Source: Tricholoma matsutake
Lineage: Eukaryota; Basidiomycota; Agaricomycetes; Agaricales; Tricholomataceae
Direction of reading: 5' to 3'
Assembly: GCA_026075535.2 (NCBI GenBank)
Contig: AP026538.1
Location: 13,152,337 to 13,216,336, forward strand
DNA: 64,000 nt
Shown: piece after piece, positions 10,019 through 21,065 of the stretch
Position numbering within the stretch: position 1 is the first letter of the stretch
Layout of the letters: every line of letters starts with the position of its first letter
Program-made: the position numbers and the translations under genes
Notes under the pieces: model-generated
What the model was told of the DNA's origin: nothing
The model's database searches: none
The model's input: the letters and a program-made list of their open reading frames with translations, nothing else

Positions 10019-11067
10019 ATGTCTGAACCCTCAACTTCTAATCCTGGCCCTAATCGCATTACCACACCAGTGCTAGAGGCGAAAATTGATGCACTTACAG
10101 TGCAACTGCCACAATTAGTGTCAGTGTTGGCAGCATCACAGCCCAGACAAGTGGAAGTACAGCCAGAGACAATAGTAGAAAGAGATGATGAGATGGAGGA
10201 GATGGTGGAGTGGATGTTGCAGGAGGATGAGACAGCAGAGAGATCTGGAAATGGAAAAGTGCCCTTACCTAAGTATGTGCCCCTGCAAATATTTGACAGT
10301 ACCATGGAGAATACAAAATCCTTCATCAGCTCTATAGTATTGTACATCCATGGGAGGAAGCCAGAGTTTCATACAGCCAAGTCCAGGATTATGTTTGCTC
10401 TCTCATACATTCAGGGGGGGAAAGCACAGTTCTGGAGAAATGAGGCTATTAATAAAATTGCCATGGGAAATAAACCATTTTCAACCTCCAAGGAATTTCT
10501 GGAGAGATTGGAGACACAGTTTGGGGACCCTAATCCAAAGGCAACAGCCAATGGTAAATTAAAAACCATGCGCCAAGGTTCCCTAATGGCGGATGAATTT
10601 ATGTTGCAATTCAAAGCAGAAGCTTTGCAAACAGATATGCGAGAAGCAGTGTTGGTAGAGTTTTTGAAAGCAGGACTAAATCCCTCTTTATTCAAGTCTA
10701 TCTACCGGCTACCTTCTATGGCAGAGAAGTTGGATGAGTGGTATAATTGGGCAATGCACCTTGACCAGCAATATCAGCAGGAACAGGTGGAGTCAAAGTT
10801 GATGTACGGAAGTAGCAAATTTGGAAAGCCGTCAGGAGGAAAGTCCGAGAAAGGAAGGCGCCTCAGGTGCAAACTCCGAGGGCACAGCCACCGGCCATGG
10901 CAGTGACACCTATAGTTATGGAGTCAGCAGCACCAGCAGAGGCAATGGAGGTTGATCAAGCGGGGAGACAAGCCCCACTTAAATGTTTTAACTATGGGCA
11001 GTTAGGACACATTGCTAGGAATTGTAGGCAGAAAAGAAAATTAGGGAAGCTACAATTGAGGAAGTGA
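10019..11067 (+). pseudogene. gag: Gypsy A gag (retrotransposon gag plus zinc knuckle, frameshifted)
   Basis: The first frame (10019-10906) encodes a 295-residue gag. It has an acidic N-terminal region (residues 55-80) and a Retrotrans_gag core with FALSYIQGGKAQFW, typical of Ty3/gypsy capsid precursors. Reading continues in another frame at 10867-11067 to a zinc knuckle, CFNYGQLGHIARNC. The expected CX2CX4HX4C pattern has its second cysteine changed to tyrosine. The frame change and the damaged knuckle indicate decay. In a working element this protein would form the particle and package the RNA. Confidence 0.82.
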
Positions 11068-11223
11068 AGCCAGAGGAAGGCAGGCAGAAGAATTTTGTGG
11101 AAGAGTCCCAGTGAAGGTTTCCCCATTGGGGACCCAGAATCATCACAATGTATTAGTATCCAAGGAAACCCAGAGCAAACTAGAAAAGGAAATTGATGAG
11201 TACAATCATTGTGAATCATGTGA

Positions 11224-12111
11224 CGTCACCACTTCTTGATCTTTAACCACCACCATCCAGTTGTGGGAATTTGGTGCCCCCACTATGACTGTGCTTTATT
11301 CTACCTAACACCTCCTCACTAATCACTGTCGGGCCTCTCTCACAGCTTGAGCCATCATCCTTTATAAACTACCCCTTCATTTTATCTTATCGGAGTTCAT
11401 CGCGATGATTTGCGTGGTGGACCCTACATGCTCTTGCTGGTGGCAGGAATGCTCTTACCCTCAATGGGACACAGGCACCATTTTCGAGGCCTCGGCATAC
11501 CATCACCAGCTCTGCTTAGTGCAGACCTTAGCCTTGTGTCAAGGGCGCAATCTGTTGTCGATTGGGTAGAGACCTACAACCTTCGGGGAGGAAGACCAAT
11601 AGTGGAAGGTCGCCAATGGCCGATCATAGGACCGTCCCTGCATGGCCCACACCCTATTGGGAGAGCATTGGCATACTCGACTTGGGACTTCATCGGCAAG
11701 GGGTGGACCGCAGATGTATATACCGTGGGAGTAATAGATGGGGAACAGGGGGAGTATCAGTTGAGGGGGATGGGGGGTGGAACTGCAGAGTAAAGGCAAG
11801 AGTCATTTGTTTAACCATGATCATTTTTTCTTTTCCGACAGGTGCAAGTTAAGCCTTCCCGTGTTCGATCCCGTGATCGTACACCAACTATGCAGTTCGC
11901 TGACAGCTGGAAGCCTTGGCGCTCATGCAGGCTCGGGAAGTATAGAATACCATAGTGGGAGGAAGTGCATCAGCCAGTCCTGCAAGCTTGAGAGGGCGTG
12001 GTAGCAGTTTGGGTGCTTGTCAATGAGGAGGGTTCTTTAGGTGTAGCCTACTTCTGGTGGATTGTGTTTGGGCGCCCTTTTAAAAAAGGAATAAAAAATC
12101 ATGTGACATGG
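11224..12111 (+). mobile_element. 0.9 kb insertion with a 27 bp flanking duplication and A-rich end
   Basis: The gypsy A frame around EYNHC is duplicated: 11197-11223 and 12113-12139 match at 24 of 27 bases (GAGTACAATCATTG... and GAGTACAACCATTG...). The intervening DNA does not belong to gypsy A and ends in an A-rich tract (TTTTAAAAAAGGAATAAAAAA). Long variable duplications with an A-rich 3' end suggest target-primed insertion (a LINE, SINE or retro-copy). A 127-codon open frame at 11410-11793 shows no recognisable domain and is probably fortuitous. Confidence 0.5.
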
Positions 12112-12218
12112 AGGAGTACAACCATTGTCAATCACGTGACAAAGAAAATTGCCAAGCACTATTTCCAAAAACCCCTAAATTCTTTATTTGCTCTGTGTGA
12201 ATAGAACCTGAAATCACC

Positions 12219-12767
12219 TTGACTGTGGGACTGAAGACAGTGGACACACATGCAGCAATTGATGTGGAAGCGTTGCTTGATAGTGGTGCTACAGGATTAT
12301 TCATTAATCGGTCCTTAATTACTGGAAATGGTATTAGCATACACAAGCTGGCACAACCTGTAATGGTGTACAATATTGATGGAACAGTCAATCATGGAGG
12401 AACTATCAAGGAGGAGGTGACCATGGTACTAAAGTATCAGAAGCATCAGGAATGGGCCATATTTGAAGTGTGCAATCTTGGAAAAACCAATCTAATAATA
12501 GGATGTCCATGGTTATGGAAGCATAATCCCAAAATTGATTGGAAAACTGGGAAAGTACAAATGACTCATTGTCCTAAGGAATGTAATGTGTATGGGAGGA
12601 AGATGAAGAAGGAAAAAAGGAAAAAGAGAGAGAAAGAACATCTGAGGAAGTATTCTGTTACAATGGAGGAAGTGGAGGATGAGGAAATGCCAAATGGGGA
12701 AGTTCTGATCATGACCGAGAAAGAAGAGCAGAAGCAAACCTTTAGAGAAACATTTACCATGCGTTGA
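12219..12767 (+). pseudogene. Gypsy A protease segment
   Basis: This encodes an aspartic retropepsin with active-site block ALLDSGATGLFI near residue 25 and the later IIGCPWLWKHNP block found in fungal gypsy proteases. A lysine-rich linker (KKEKRKKREKEHLRK) follows. The frame stops at 12765-12767, and the next conserved residues belong to the second half of reverse transcriptase. The N-terminal half of the reverse transcriptase has therefore been deleted. Confidence 0.85.
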
Positions 12768-12779
12768 GGATCCTTTGAG

Positions 12780-13610
12780 CCACTTGTCATGTTTTTTGGG
12801 ATGACTAATAGTCCCCCGACCTTCCAAAATATGATGAACAACATTTTGAAGGACATAATAGACAAAGGCATGGTAATAATATTTATTGATGACATTCTGA
12901 TATTCACAGAGGATGAAGAAAATCATGAGGCGATAGTGCAGGAGGTGCTATGGAGGTTAGCAGAGAATGATCTATTCTTGAAACCAGAGAAGTGTGTGTT
13001 TGGGGCAAGTGAGATCAAGTTCCTAGGATTATTGATCAGCCCTGACAGGATCAAAATGGATCCGACCAAGGTACAGACAATCACAGATTGGCCTGTGCCC
13101 ACCCATGTCAAAAAGGTTCAAGCTCATAATTTTTCTAAAATTGCCACACCCTTACATAACCTTATGCAAAAGGGAGTAGTGTGGAGGTGGGGAGAGCAGC
13201 AGCAGACAGCATTTGAGGAGTTGAAGAGGAAGTTTGTGGAGGGACCAATATTAGCCCCAGTAGATTTCATGCGCCCTTTATGAGTGGAATCAGATGCATC
13301 CAACTTTGCTACTGGAGCAGTATTATCAATGCTGTGTGAAGATGACAAATGGCATCCTTGTGCATATTTGTCCCAAGGGTTGAATGATGTGGAGAGGAAT
13401 TATAATCTGCATGACAAAGAGATGTTGGGGATAATACAAGCATTGGAGGCGTGGAGGCATTATTTGGAGGGATGTATGCATCAGATTGAGATCTGGACGG
13501 ATCATCAAAATCTGCAATACTTCAAAAAGCTTAATTGCCGGCAAGCATGTTGGGCACTTTTCTTATTGTGTTTCAATTTTCACTTGGTCCACAAAGCAGG
13601 AAGCTTAATG
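12780..13610 (+). pseudogene. pol: Gypsy A reverse transcriptase C-half and RNase H
   Basis: In-frame blocks are VMFFGMTNSPPTFQNMM, then IFIDDILIF (the catalytic xxDD motif is intact), then LKPEKCVFGASEIKFLGLLIS, the conserved thumb region. A stop at 13281-13283 separates this from RNase H (ESDASNFATGAVL, YNLHDKEMLGI, WTDHQNLQYF). The frame is then cut at 13610 by gypsy element B and resumes at 21071. The reverse transcriptase lacks its first half, so the element could not move on its own. Confidence 0.88.
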
Positions 13611-13615
13611 AGGAA

Positions 13616-14330
13616 TGTTATGATTTGTTATCTGGACCTGCAAGACCGGGCACTTCATTTTTCCTCTCTTACACAACACGACTCACTTCCGATGGAGACA
13701 CCCCACCTGACCTGACTCCTGTCGATCGACATGCTGCACCGCAGTATTCTGTGATGTTGGACTCCGTGACATCAGACTTCTTGACATCGGACCCTTGATA
13801 TTGGATCCGTGACATCAGATGCCTCATGCTTGGCATGAGGGTTATTTGCTATTGTTCTTCAACATGCTGCGCCGCAGCACTCCGTGACATCGGACACCTC
13901 ATGCTAGGCATGAGGCTTACTGTTCTATTGTTCCTTCTATATTTACTTGACAAGGATCTCATATTCCGATTGGACGATAGACATTCTCTGAACCATATAT
14001 AAGCTACAGTAATACTGCCTGTATTCCTTAGCTTGACCTAATTCAATCAATGGTCTTAGACTCAACCAGAACACTCGACAGCTTAGGAAGCCCCTAGCTG
14101 TGATAACTTGAACTCGACAGTTGGAAAGCCTCCAACTGTGATACACAAACCGATGGTCTACTCAGAAAGCCTCTGAGTATGGATAGCCGTGACGACTTGA
14201 GGAAGTACCCAAGTGAAGGCAGGAAGCCCAATACACTAGGAAAGTCTCCTAGTGTGATACGAGACAGTTGGAAAGCCTCCAACTGTAACATACAAAGCCA
14301 AGGCTGAGTTAAAGACCTATAGTCTTAACA
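13616..14330 (+). mobile_element. Left LTR of gypsy element B
   Basis: A 715 bp LTR with termini TGTTATGATTTG...AGTCTTAACA. Its partner at 20351-21065 has the same length. In the part I compared, differences are scattered and mostly C/T or G/A. TSD AGGAA is exact at 13611-13615 and 21066-21070. A TATA-like ATATATAAGCTA lies near 13994. Confidence 0.93.
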
Positions 14331-14614
14331 AAAGGTCAAGCTGATCTACGAAGTCCACCTACCTAGGTGCAGACACAACGTCTTTCAGACAAAGCCCAGA
14401 TAGACCTCCAACTGGAGCATCATCATCAGGAAGAACCTCGTGGTATAGATACCAGGGTCGACTAGTACGATACTCGGAATCAGCACAGAAGTGGTTCTCA
14501 AAGAGAACCAGTGACGAAGAACCCCGATACCTCAACGAAGAGGATTTTAGATCTTTCGAAAAAGAAGAAACCCCAGAACGAGATCCATTCTCCCTATCCA
14601 ATGACAACACCAAC
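14331..14614 (+). other. Gypsy B leader
   Basis: Leader before gag, beginning AAAGGTCAAGCTGATC. I could not match a primer-binding site to a specific tRNA from memory. Confidence 0.5.
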
Positions 14615-15595
14615 ATGTCTACCAAACCCACCGCATCTACCAAGGAGATTAGAATCCAAACCCCCTCTGACTTCACAGGGGACCGAACTAGAACTACGAA
14701 GTTCTTACAAGAAGTGAAACTCTATTTGAGAGTGAACCATGGAATCTATGACACTGACGAGAAGAAGATCATCTTCGCGTTGTCCTTCATGAATGGAGGA
14801 ACCGCCGCGCCCTGGGCACAGACATGGGCAGAGAAGGAAGACCTAGGAGCATGGTCAGCCTTTGAAGCAACACTCAAGACTGTGTTCATGCTGATCGACG
14901 AAGCTGGCAGAGCCAGGACAGAGATGAAAACATTGAAGCAGGGACAGGACCTGGAGGACTACATAGCGCAGTTCCAAATCCTGTGAGAGAAGGTGGGAAT
15001 CAACGATGACACCGCCCTCATCGAACTCTTCATGGATGGGCTGAACCCCAAGCTCCTTGAAAGAGTTTTCAATATGGAAATGATCCCGACGACCTTGGAA
15101 GGAATGATCAGTGCTGCCTCCAAGTATGATGGACAGTGGAGGAGAGCAAAAGCCATAACAGGAAGGCTGCAGGAGGCTTTAACGAGGAAGCTACCAAGCT
15201 CTAAAGCAAAAGAGACCCCACTCAAGATCAACCAACTCTCCTATCAGGAGAGGATTGAACACATGAAGAAAGGGTTGTGCTTTGTGTGCCACCAGCCTGG
15301 ACACAGAGCAACCGAACACAAGAAAGGGGAAAAGAGGACTGAGGACCGGCCATCCCCAAAGAATAAAGGAAAGGAAGCCTACTCAAGGATCCAAGCAATC
15401 GTAGGAGAACTAGATGAAGAAGAAAAGAAAGAAGCTGTCACCACAATTGAGGACGAGGTTTTTAAAGAGGTGGCCTGCCTCGATGCCAGGTACCACCAAA
15501 CTTTCCATCTGCTCTGTACTACTGGCCACTTTGAAAAATCAATCTATGCATTTAGATGTCAAAGTGGCAGGGACAGGCAGAGGAAAAGACATTGA
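14615..15595 (+). CDS. gag: Gypsy B Gag (one in-frame stop)
   Basis: This encodes a Ty3/gypsy Gag of about 326 codons. The capsid-like domain (FALSFMNGGTAAPWAQ, FMDGLNPKLLERVF) is followed by a zinc-knuckle-like CFVCHQPGHRATEH. The last cysteine of CX2CX4HX4C is replaced by histidine or glutamate, so it is imperfect. A TGA at 14984-14986 interrupts the frame once, which then continues to 15595. I chose the start at 14615 because it is the first ATG in the conserved frame. The 3' part overlaps the pol frame, which lies one base ahead. Gag would form the virus-like particle core. Confidence 0.85.
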
Positions 15596-18500
15596 AACCG
15601 AAGCCCTACTCGACTCAGGAGTGGGAGGGATATTCATGAGCCATGAATTTGCAGAAAGCAGTGGATTCGAATTGCGCCCCCTGGAGAAGATAATCAGAGT
15701 CAAGAACATGGATGTAACCCCAAACAAGAGGGGGGAAATTTCCCACTATGCCAGGGAACTCCTGACAATCAACAGAAGAACCTTCCCAATGACCTTCCTC
15801 ATTGCAGGACTGGGAAAGGAATCAGTCATCTTGGGCTTGCCGTGGCTCAGGAGAATCAATCCAGTAATTGACTGGAGAATTGGAACCTTCCAATTCAGGA
15901 TGAATGACAAGACCCATCCTGAATTCTCATATGGAAGAGGAAGAGCCCTTATCGGTAGGGTACAGACCAAGAAAACCGACGATGAACACTTGTCATGGCG
16001 CCAGAGGGGAACCAAAAAGAAGAAGGACCCCCTAGACATGACAAAAGAAGAGCGACAGGCATGGTGCCAAAAGATCGTTGCCAAAGGACAAGAAAGGCTC
16101 GCCCTCAAGAAGAAGACTGCTGAGGAAGAACAAGCACGATGGAAAAAGGTGGCAACCAGAGAACTGGAGAAACTGGCCACCAAGAAAAAAGAAAGACGAC
16201 TGGCATTGGCCCGAATAGTCGCAAAACAGAGGGAAAAGATTACCCTGAAGAAAGAGAAACTGACGAATGAAGAACGGCGAATGGATTGCCAAAGAATCGT
16301 CGCCAAGGCAAGATTAATGGGGGGAGGCCTCCATGCTGAACCAAGAAGAAGCAAGACGCCCGTCGAGACAAGAAAGGCAATGATTGAAGAAATAGATGAT
16401 GAAGAGATCGTGATCACGACTCTTCAGAACGTGGAACCCATTGGGCCACAAGATGAAGAAGACACTGGGAAGGAAAACCCAGCACAGGCAAACCACGAAC
16501 AGGCAATGGAACAGGCAATGGAACAACCGAAAGAGACACCCAAACTAAAGATCGAAGACGACGAGCTACTGGTCACCTACATCCGAGGAGAACCCATCAT
16601 TGGAATATTCGAACCAGCTAGGACACCACTGACAGAGGAATATGATGAGCCAAGATACGGATATTCTCAGACGACGAAGACAATCTCTCGGATCGTAAAG
16701 GCAAAAGGATCACCGCGATATGCTTATGGACAAAATATCTGGATTAGGGCAAAGACATCGGTCTCTCAACACCTGACACACAAGAAGGAAGGAGACCCCG
16801 AACAGAAGACCCTAGATGAACTACTCCCGGAACAGTACAAGGAGTACCAACGGATATTTGAAAAGGAAGCATCAGAACGATTCCCAGAATCAAGACCCTG
16901 GGATCACACGATCGAACTGAAACTGGACTTTGTAGCGAAGGATTGCAGGGTTTACCTGTTGTCGCCGGCAGAACAGAAGAAACTTGACGAGTTTCTTGAC
17001 GAAAGCCTGCAGAAAGGATACATCCGACCATCAAAATCACCCATGGCATCGCCATTCTTCTTCGTTGCGAAGAAGGACTCGGACAGGCTACAACCCTGCC
17101 AAGATTACAGGTACTTGAATAACGGAACGATCAAGAATACCTACCCGCTGCCGCTGGTAGGAGACCTGTTGGACAAACTAAGAGGGGCGAAATGGTTTAT
17201 GAAATTGGACATCCGATGGGGATATCACAACGTCAGAATCAAAGATGGAGATCAATGGAAAGCAGCCTTCAAAACGAACAGGGGGCTGTTTGAACCAATG
17301 GTGATGTTCTTTGGATTATGCAACTCACTGGTGACCTTCCAGGTAATGATGAACGAGATATTCCACGACATGATCGGAGAAGGATGGCTCGTGATTTACA
17401 TGGACAACATCCTGATATTCTCCAAGGATCAGAACAAACACCAGGAAAGGACAAAGAGGGTGCTGCAAAGACTGGCAGAAAACGACTTATACCTGAAACC
17501 AGAGAAATGCAAATTCGATGTCCACGAAGTGGAATTCTTGGGTCTGATCATCCGACCCAACAAAATTGCCATGGACAACACGAAACTGGCAGGTATACAG
17601 GATTGGCCAACCCCGACAAACATAAAAGCAGTCAGATCTTTCCTGGGATTTGGAAACTTCTACAGGAAGTTTATTGGACATTTTGCGGAGACAAGCAGGC
17701 CGCTTAATGAATTGACGAAGAAGAACAAAGCATTCAACTGGACAATGTAATGCGAACAGGCTTTTCAAATGCTGAAAAGGAAATTCACAGAAGCCCCAGT
17801 ACTGCTGATGCCAGACCCGACAAAGCCATTCACAATTGAATCAGACGCCTCAAAACATGCGACAGGAGGAGTGCTGAGACAAAGGGACATGAATGGGGAC
17901 TGGCACCCATGCGGATACATATCGCATGCGCTAACACCAATGGAACGGAACTACGAGATTTATGACAGGGAGCTACTAGTGATAATATGATCGCTAGAAA
18001 CCTGGAGGCACTACCTAATGGGTTCAAAACACCCAGTGGTAATCCTGTTGGATCACAAGAACTTGACGTACTTCCGAACAGCGCAGAAACTGAACAGACG
18101 ACAGGCAAGATGGAGCTTATTCCTATTGGAATTCAACTTGCAAATCGTCCATGTGCCTGGATCACAGATGGTGCAGAGCAATGCGTTATCATGGAGAGCA
18201 GATCACGTACCAGAAGAAGACAACGACAATGAAGACGTCACAATGCTGCCAGAAACAGTATTTGTGAAATTCATTGACACCGAAATGCATGACTTACTCG
18301 CAGGGAGTATCATGAAAGACGACCTGGTGAAAAGCGCAATCGAGGCGCTAAAGACCAAGGGAATGCCGCCAATAAAGTCGGCATTAGAAGACTGGAAGAT
18401 AGAAGACGGCCTTCTATTCTTCCAAGACAGGTGCTACATCCCGGACAACGGAGATCTACGGAAGAAACTGGTGCAAAAATACCACGAAGGAGTAACCAGC

Positions 18501-19724
18501 GGACACCCGGGACAATGGCAGACTACTGAAATGATCAGAAGGGACTACTGGTGGCCAGGAATGATGACATACATCAAGAACTATGTTGCTGGATGCGCCA
18601 CATGCCAGCAAATGAAGGTCAACACCCACCCAACGACACCCCCACTGCAACCGATCAAATCCGAAGCAATGAGACCATTTGCGATGGTGACGACAGATTT
18701 TATAACCGACTTGCCAGAGTCCGACGGTTATGATGCACTCATGGTCGTGGTAGACCATGGGCTTACGAAGGGGGTAATTTTTATCCCTTGCAGGAAAACG
18801 ATAGATGCATTGGGAGCAGCCACCCTCTACCTAGACAATGTCTACAAACGATTCGGCCTCCCAGACAAGATCATCTCTGACAGAGATCCCAGATTTTCCT
18901 CGCAGCTGTTCCAAGAGCTAGGAAGGCTGCTCGGAATCAAGCTGGCAATGAGCACAGCGTACCACCCCCAGACCGATGGGGAGACAGAATGGGTGAACCA
19001 GGAAGTGGAAGTATACCTATGGATCTTCTGCTCGAACAACCAGGAGAATTGGAAGCACCTCCTCCCGACCACGGAGTTCACACACAACCAGAGGACATAC
19101 TCTGTACAAAAGAACTCCCCGTTCTACCTCATGATGGGCTATGAGCCCAAGACAATCCCACTCCCCTACCTGAAGATGAACATACTGGCCATAGAAAAAC
19201 GAATAGTTGCACTGCAACGGGCCCGAGACGAAGTGAAGGCAACTCACGAGTTGGCCAGACAAATGATGGCAGAAAGAACGACGAGGCACTTCACCCCGTT
19301 CAAAGAAGGAGACAGAGTGTGGCTAGAAGCGAAGAACCTCAGAACGACACACCAAACAAAGAAGCTCGCACTGAAAAGAGAAGGACCGTTCTCTATCGAG
19401 AAGGTCCTGAGCCCACTCTCCTATCGACTGAAATTACCAGAACAGTGGAAAATACACCCAGTATTCCACGCGGCACTTCTTTCCCCATACAAAGAAACCG
19501 AGACACATGGACCGAACTTCCCAGAACCACTGCCCAACCTGATAGAAGGCGAATCGGAATATGAAGTGGAAGCGATCATTGGACATAAGAAGGAAGGAAG
19601 GACCATGCACTTCTTAGTGAAGTGGGTCAGATACCCAACCTCGGAGAACTCATGGGAACCCGAGGGAAACCTGACTAATGCCAAGACAATCCTTGGGGAA
19701 TATAAACAGCGACGACAGCTGTAG
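15414..19724 (+). CDS. pol: Gypsy B Pol: protease, RT, RNase H, integrase, chromodomain (two stops)
   Basis: A single frame of about 1437 codons broken by TAA at 17748-17750 and TGA at 17988-17990. In order: retropepsin ([11 protein letters not shown], near 15600); a long charged linker with repeated RIVAK/KIVAK units (16030-16330); reverse transcriptase with [14 protein letters not shown] and [10 protein letters not shown], where the second catalytic aspartate is Asn (17406-17408); RNase H ([13 protein letters not shown]); integrase HHCC zinc finger (ending CATCQQMK) and a D,D,E core seen in [17 protein letters not shown] and [11 protein letters not shown]-terminal chromodomain ([30 protein letters not shown]) defines a chromovirus. 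YMDN and the stops mean this copy is inactive, though only recently so. Confidence 0.93.
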
Positions 19725-19939
19725 AACCCCAAGACCAAAAACACCCATCAGACTGAAGAAATCACAGAATGCTCCCCCCCCCATCAACGCTTCACAGACC
19801 GAACCAATTACGAAACACACCACCTGGACGAACGGTCATTGACCAACGACCATTGATGAACATACTCCCAGGCAGACCCTCATGGGTATGCCCGCATGGG
19901 ATTCCCTTCTGAATAACAAGGGACGACTGGATAAGAAGG

Positions 19940-20254
19940 ATGTCCTTGACCTGTCCCAAATGCTGCCTCTTTGCCTGGAGGAGCACAAAGGCAGACTACA
20001 CCTGGGTGAGGACCCAATACAAAGAGTGGTGTTTTGAGAAAGAGCGAGACGGGGAAGACCACATCTTGGAGGACTTCTGTGTCGACCGGACAGGGCTTCG
20101 CCCTGGCATGAGGCCACTGGCGGGTGTGAGCAGACCCCTATGGATCGACCTCCAGTGGAATGCCCACTACGATGAAGAGAGTGGATATAGCCTGGTGAAG
20201 AGGCTCCTGCTTGGAGAACACGGAGAGTTGGGAACACTGCTGAGCTCCAACTGA
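19940..20254 (+). CDS. Small extra ORF downstream of gypsy B pol
   Basis: A 104-codon plus-strand frame lies between the chromodomain and the right LTR. It begins MSLTCPKCCLFAWRS (a CPXCC cysteine pair) and has a Trp/Glu-rich middle (YKEWCFEKERDGEDHILEDF). Its composition looks like real protein, unlike the reverse-strand frame over the same DNA. Elements of this group usually go from integrase to the polypurine tract, so an added ORF is unusual. I do not recognise a family. It could be an accessory gene, a captured host fragment or chance. Confidence 0.4.
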   Translation: MSLTCPKCCLFAWRSTKADYTWVRTQYKEWCFEKERDGEDHILEDFCVDRTGLRPGMRPLAGVSRPLWIDLQWNAHYDEESGYSLVKRLLLGEHGELGTLLSSN

Positions 20255-20321
20255 TTCCCTCAAACCCCACGACCCCACCCCACCTCCTGACTAGAGAGGA
20301 GAAAGAGATTTTGATCAAAGT

Positions 20322-20350
20322 CAGTGACTTCGAAGATAGAGAGAGGGTGA
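20322..20350 (+). promoter_or_regulatory. Gypsy B polypurine tract
   Basis: The purine-rich run GAAGATAGAGAGAGGGTGA abuts the right LTR and is expected to prime plus-strand DNA synthesis. Confidence 0.75.
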
Positions 20351-21065
20351 TGTTATGATTTGTTATCTGGACCCGCAAGACCAGGCACTTCATTTTTCCT
20401 CTCTTACACAACACGACTCACTTCTGATGGAGACACCCCCCCTGACCTGACTCCTGTCGATCGACATGCTGCACTGCAGTATTCCGTGACGTCGGACTCC
20501 ATGACATCGGACTTCTTGACATTGGACCCTTGATATCGGATCTGTGACATCAGATGCCTCATGCTTGGCATGAGGGTTATTTGCTATTGTTCTTCGACAT
20601 GCTGCGCCACAGCACTCCGTGACATCGGACACCTCATGCTAGGCATGAGGCTTACTGTTCTATTGTTCCTTCTATATTTACTTGACAAGGATCTCGTATT
20701 CCGATTGGACGATAGACATTCTCTGAACCATATATAAGCTACAGTAATACTGCCTGTATTCCTTAGCTTGACCTAATTCAATCAACGGTCTTAGACTCAA
20801 CCAGAACACTCGACAGCTTAGGAAGCCCCTAGCTGTGATAACTTGAACTCAACAGTTGGAAAGCCTCCAACTGTGATACACAAACCAATGGTCTACTCAG
20901 AAAGCCTCTGAGTACGGATAGCCGTGACGACTTGAGGAAGTACCCAAGTGAAGGCAGGAAGCCCAATACACTAGGAAAGTCTCCTAGTGTGATACGAGAC
21001 AGTTGGAAAGCCTCCAACTGTAACATACAAAGCCAAGGCTGAGTTAAAGACCTATAGTCTTAACA
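20351..21065 (+). mobile_element. Right LTR of gypsy element B
   Basis: 715 bp, starting TGTTATGATTTG and ending AGTCTTAACA, followed by the TSD AGGAA at 21066-21070. Gypsy A pol sequence resumes immediately after (RKADALSRR in frame). Confidence 0.93.

Noticed and set aside
11410..11793. 127-codon frame starting with a hydrophobic segment that looks like a signal peptide
   Set aside because: No recognisable domain, overlapping frames of similar length on both strands, and no sister copy to test conservation.
19836..20414. 192-codon minus-strand frame in gypsy B
   Set aside because: It runs antisense through the LTR boundary and polypurine tract; the plus-strand ORF at 19940-20254 is a better candidate.
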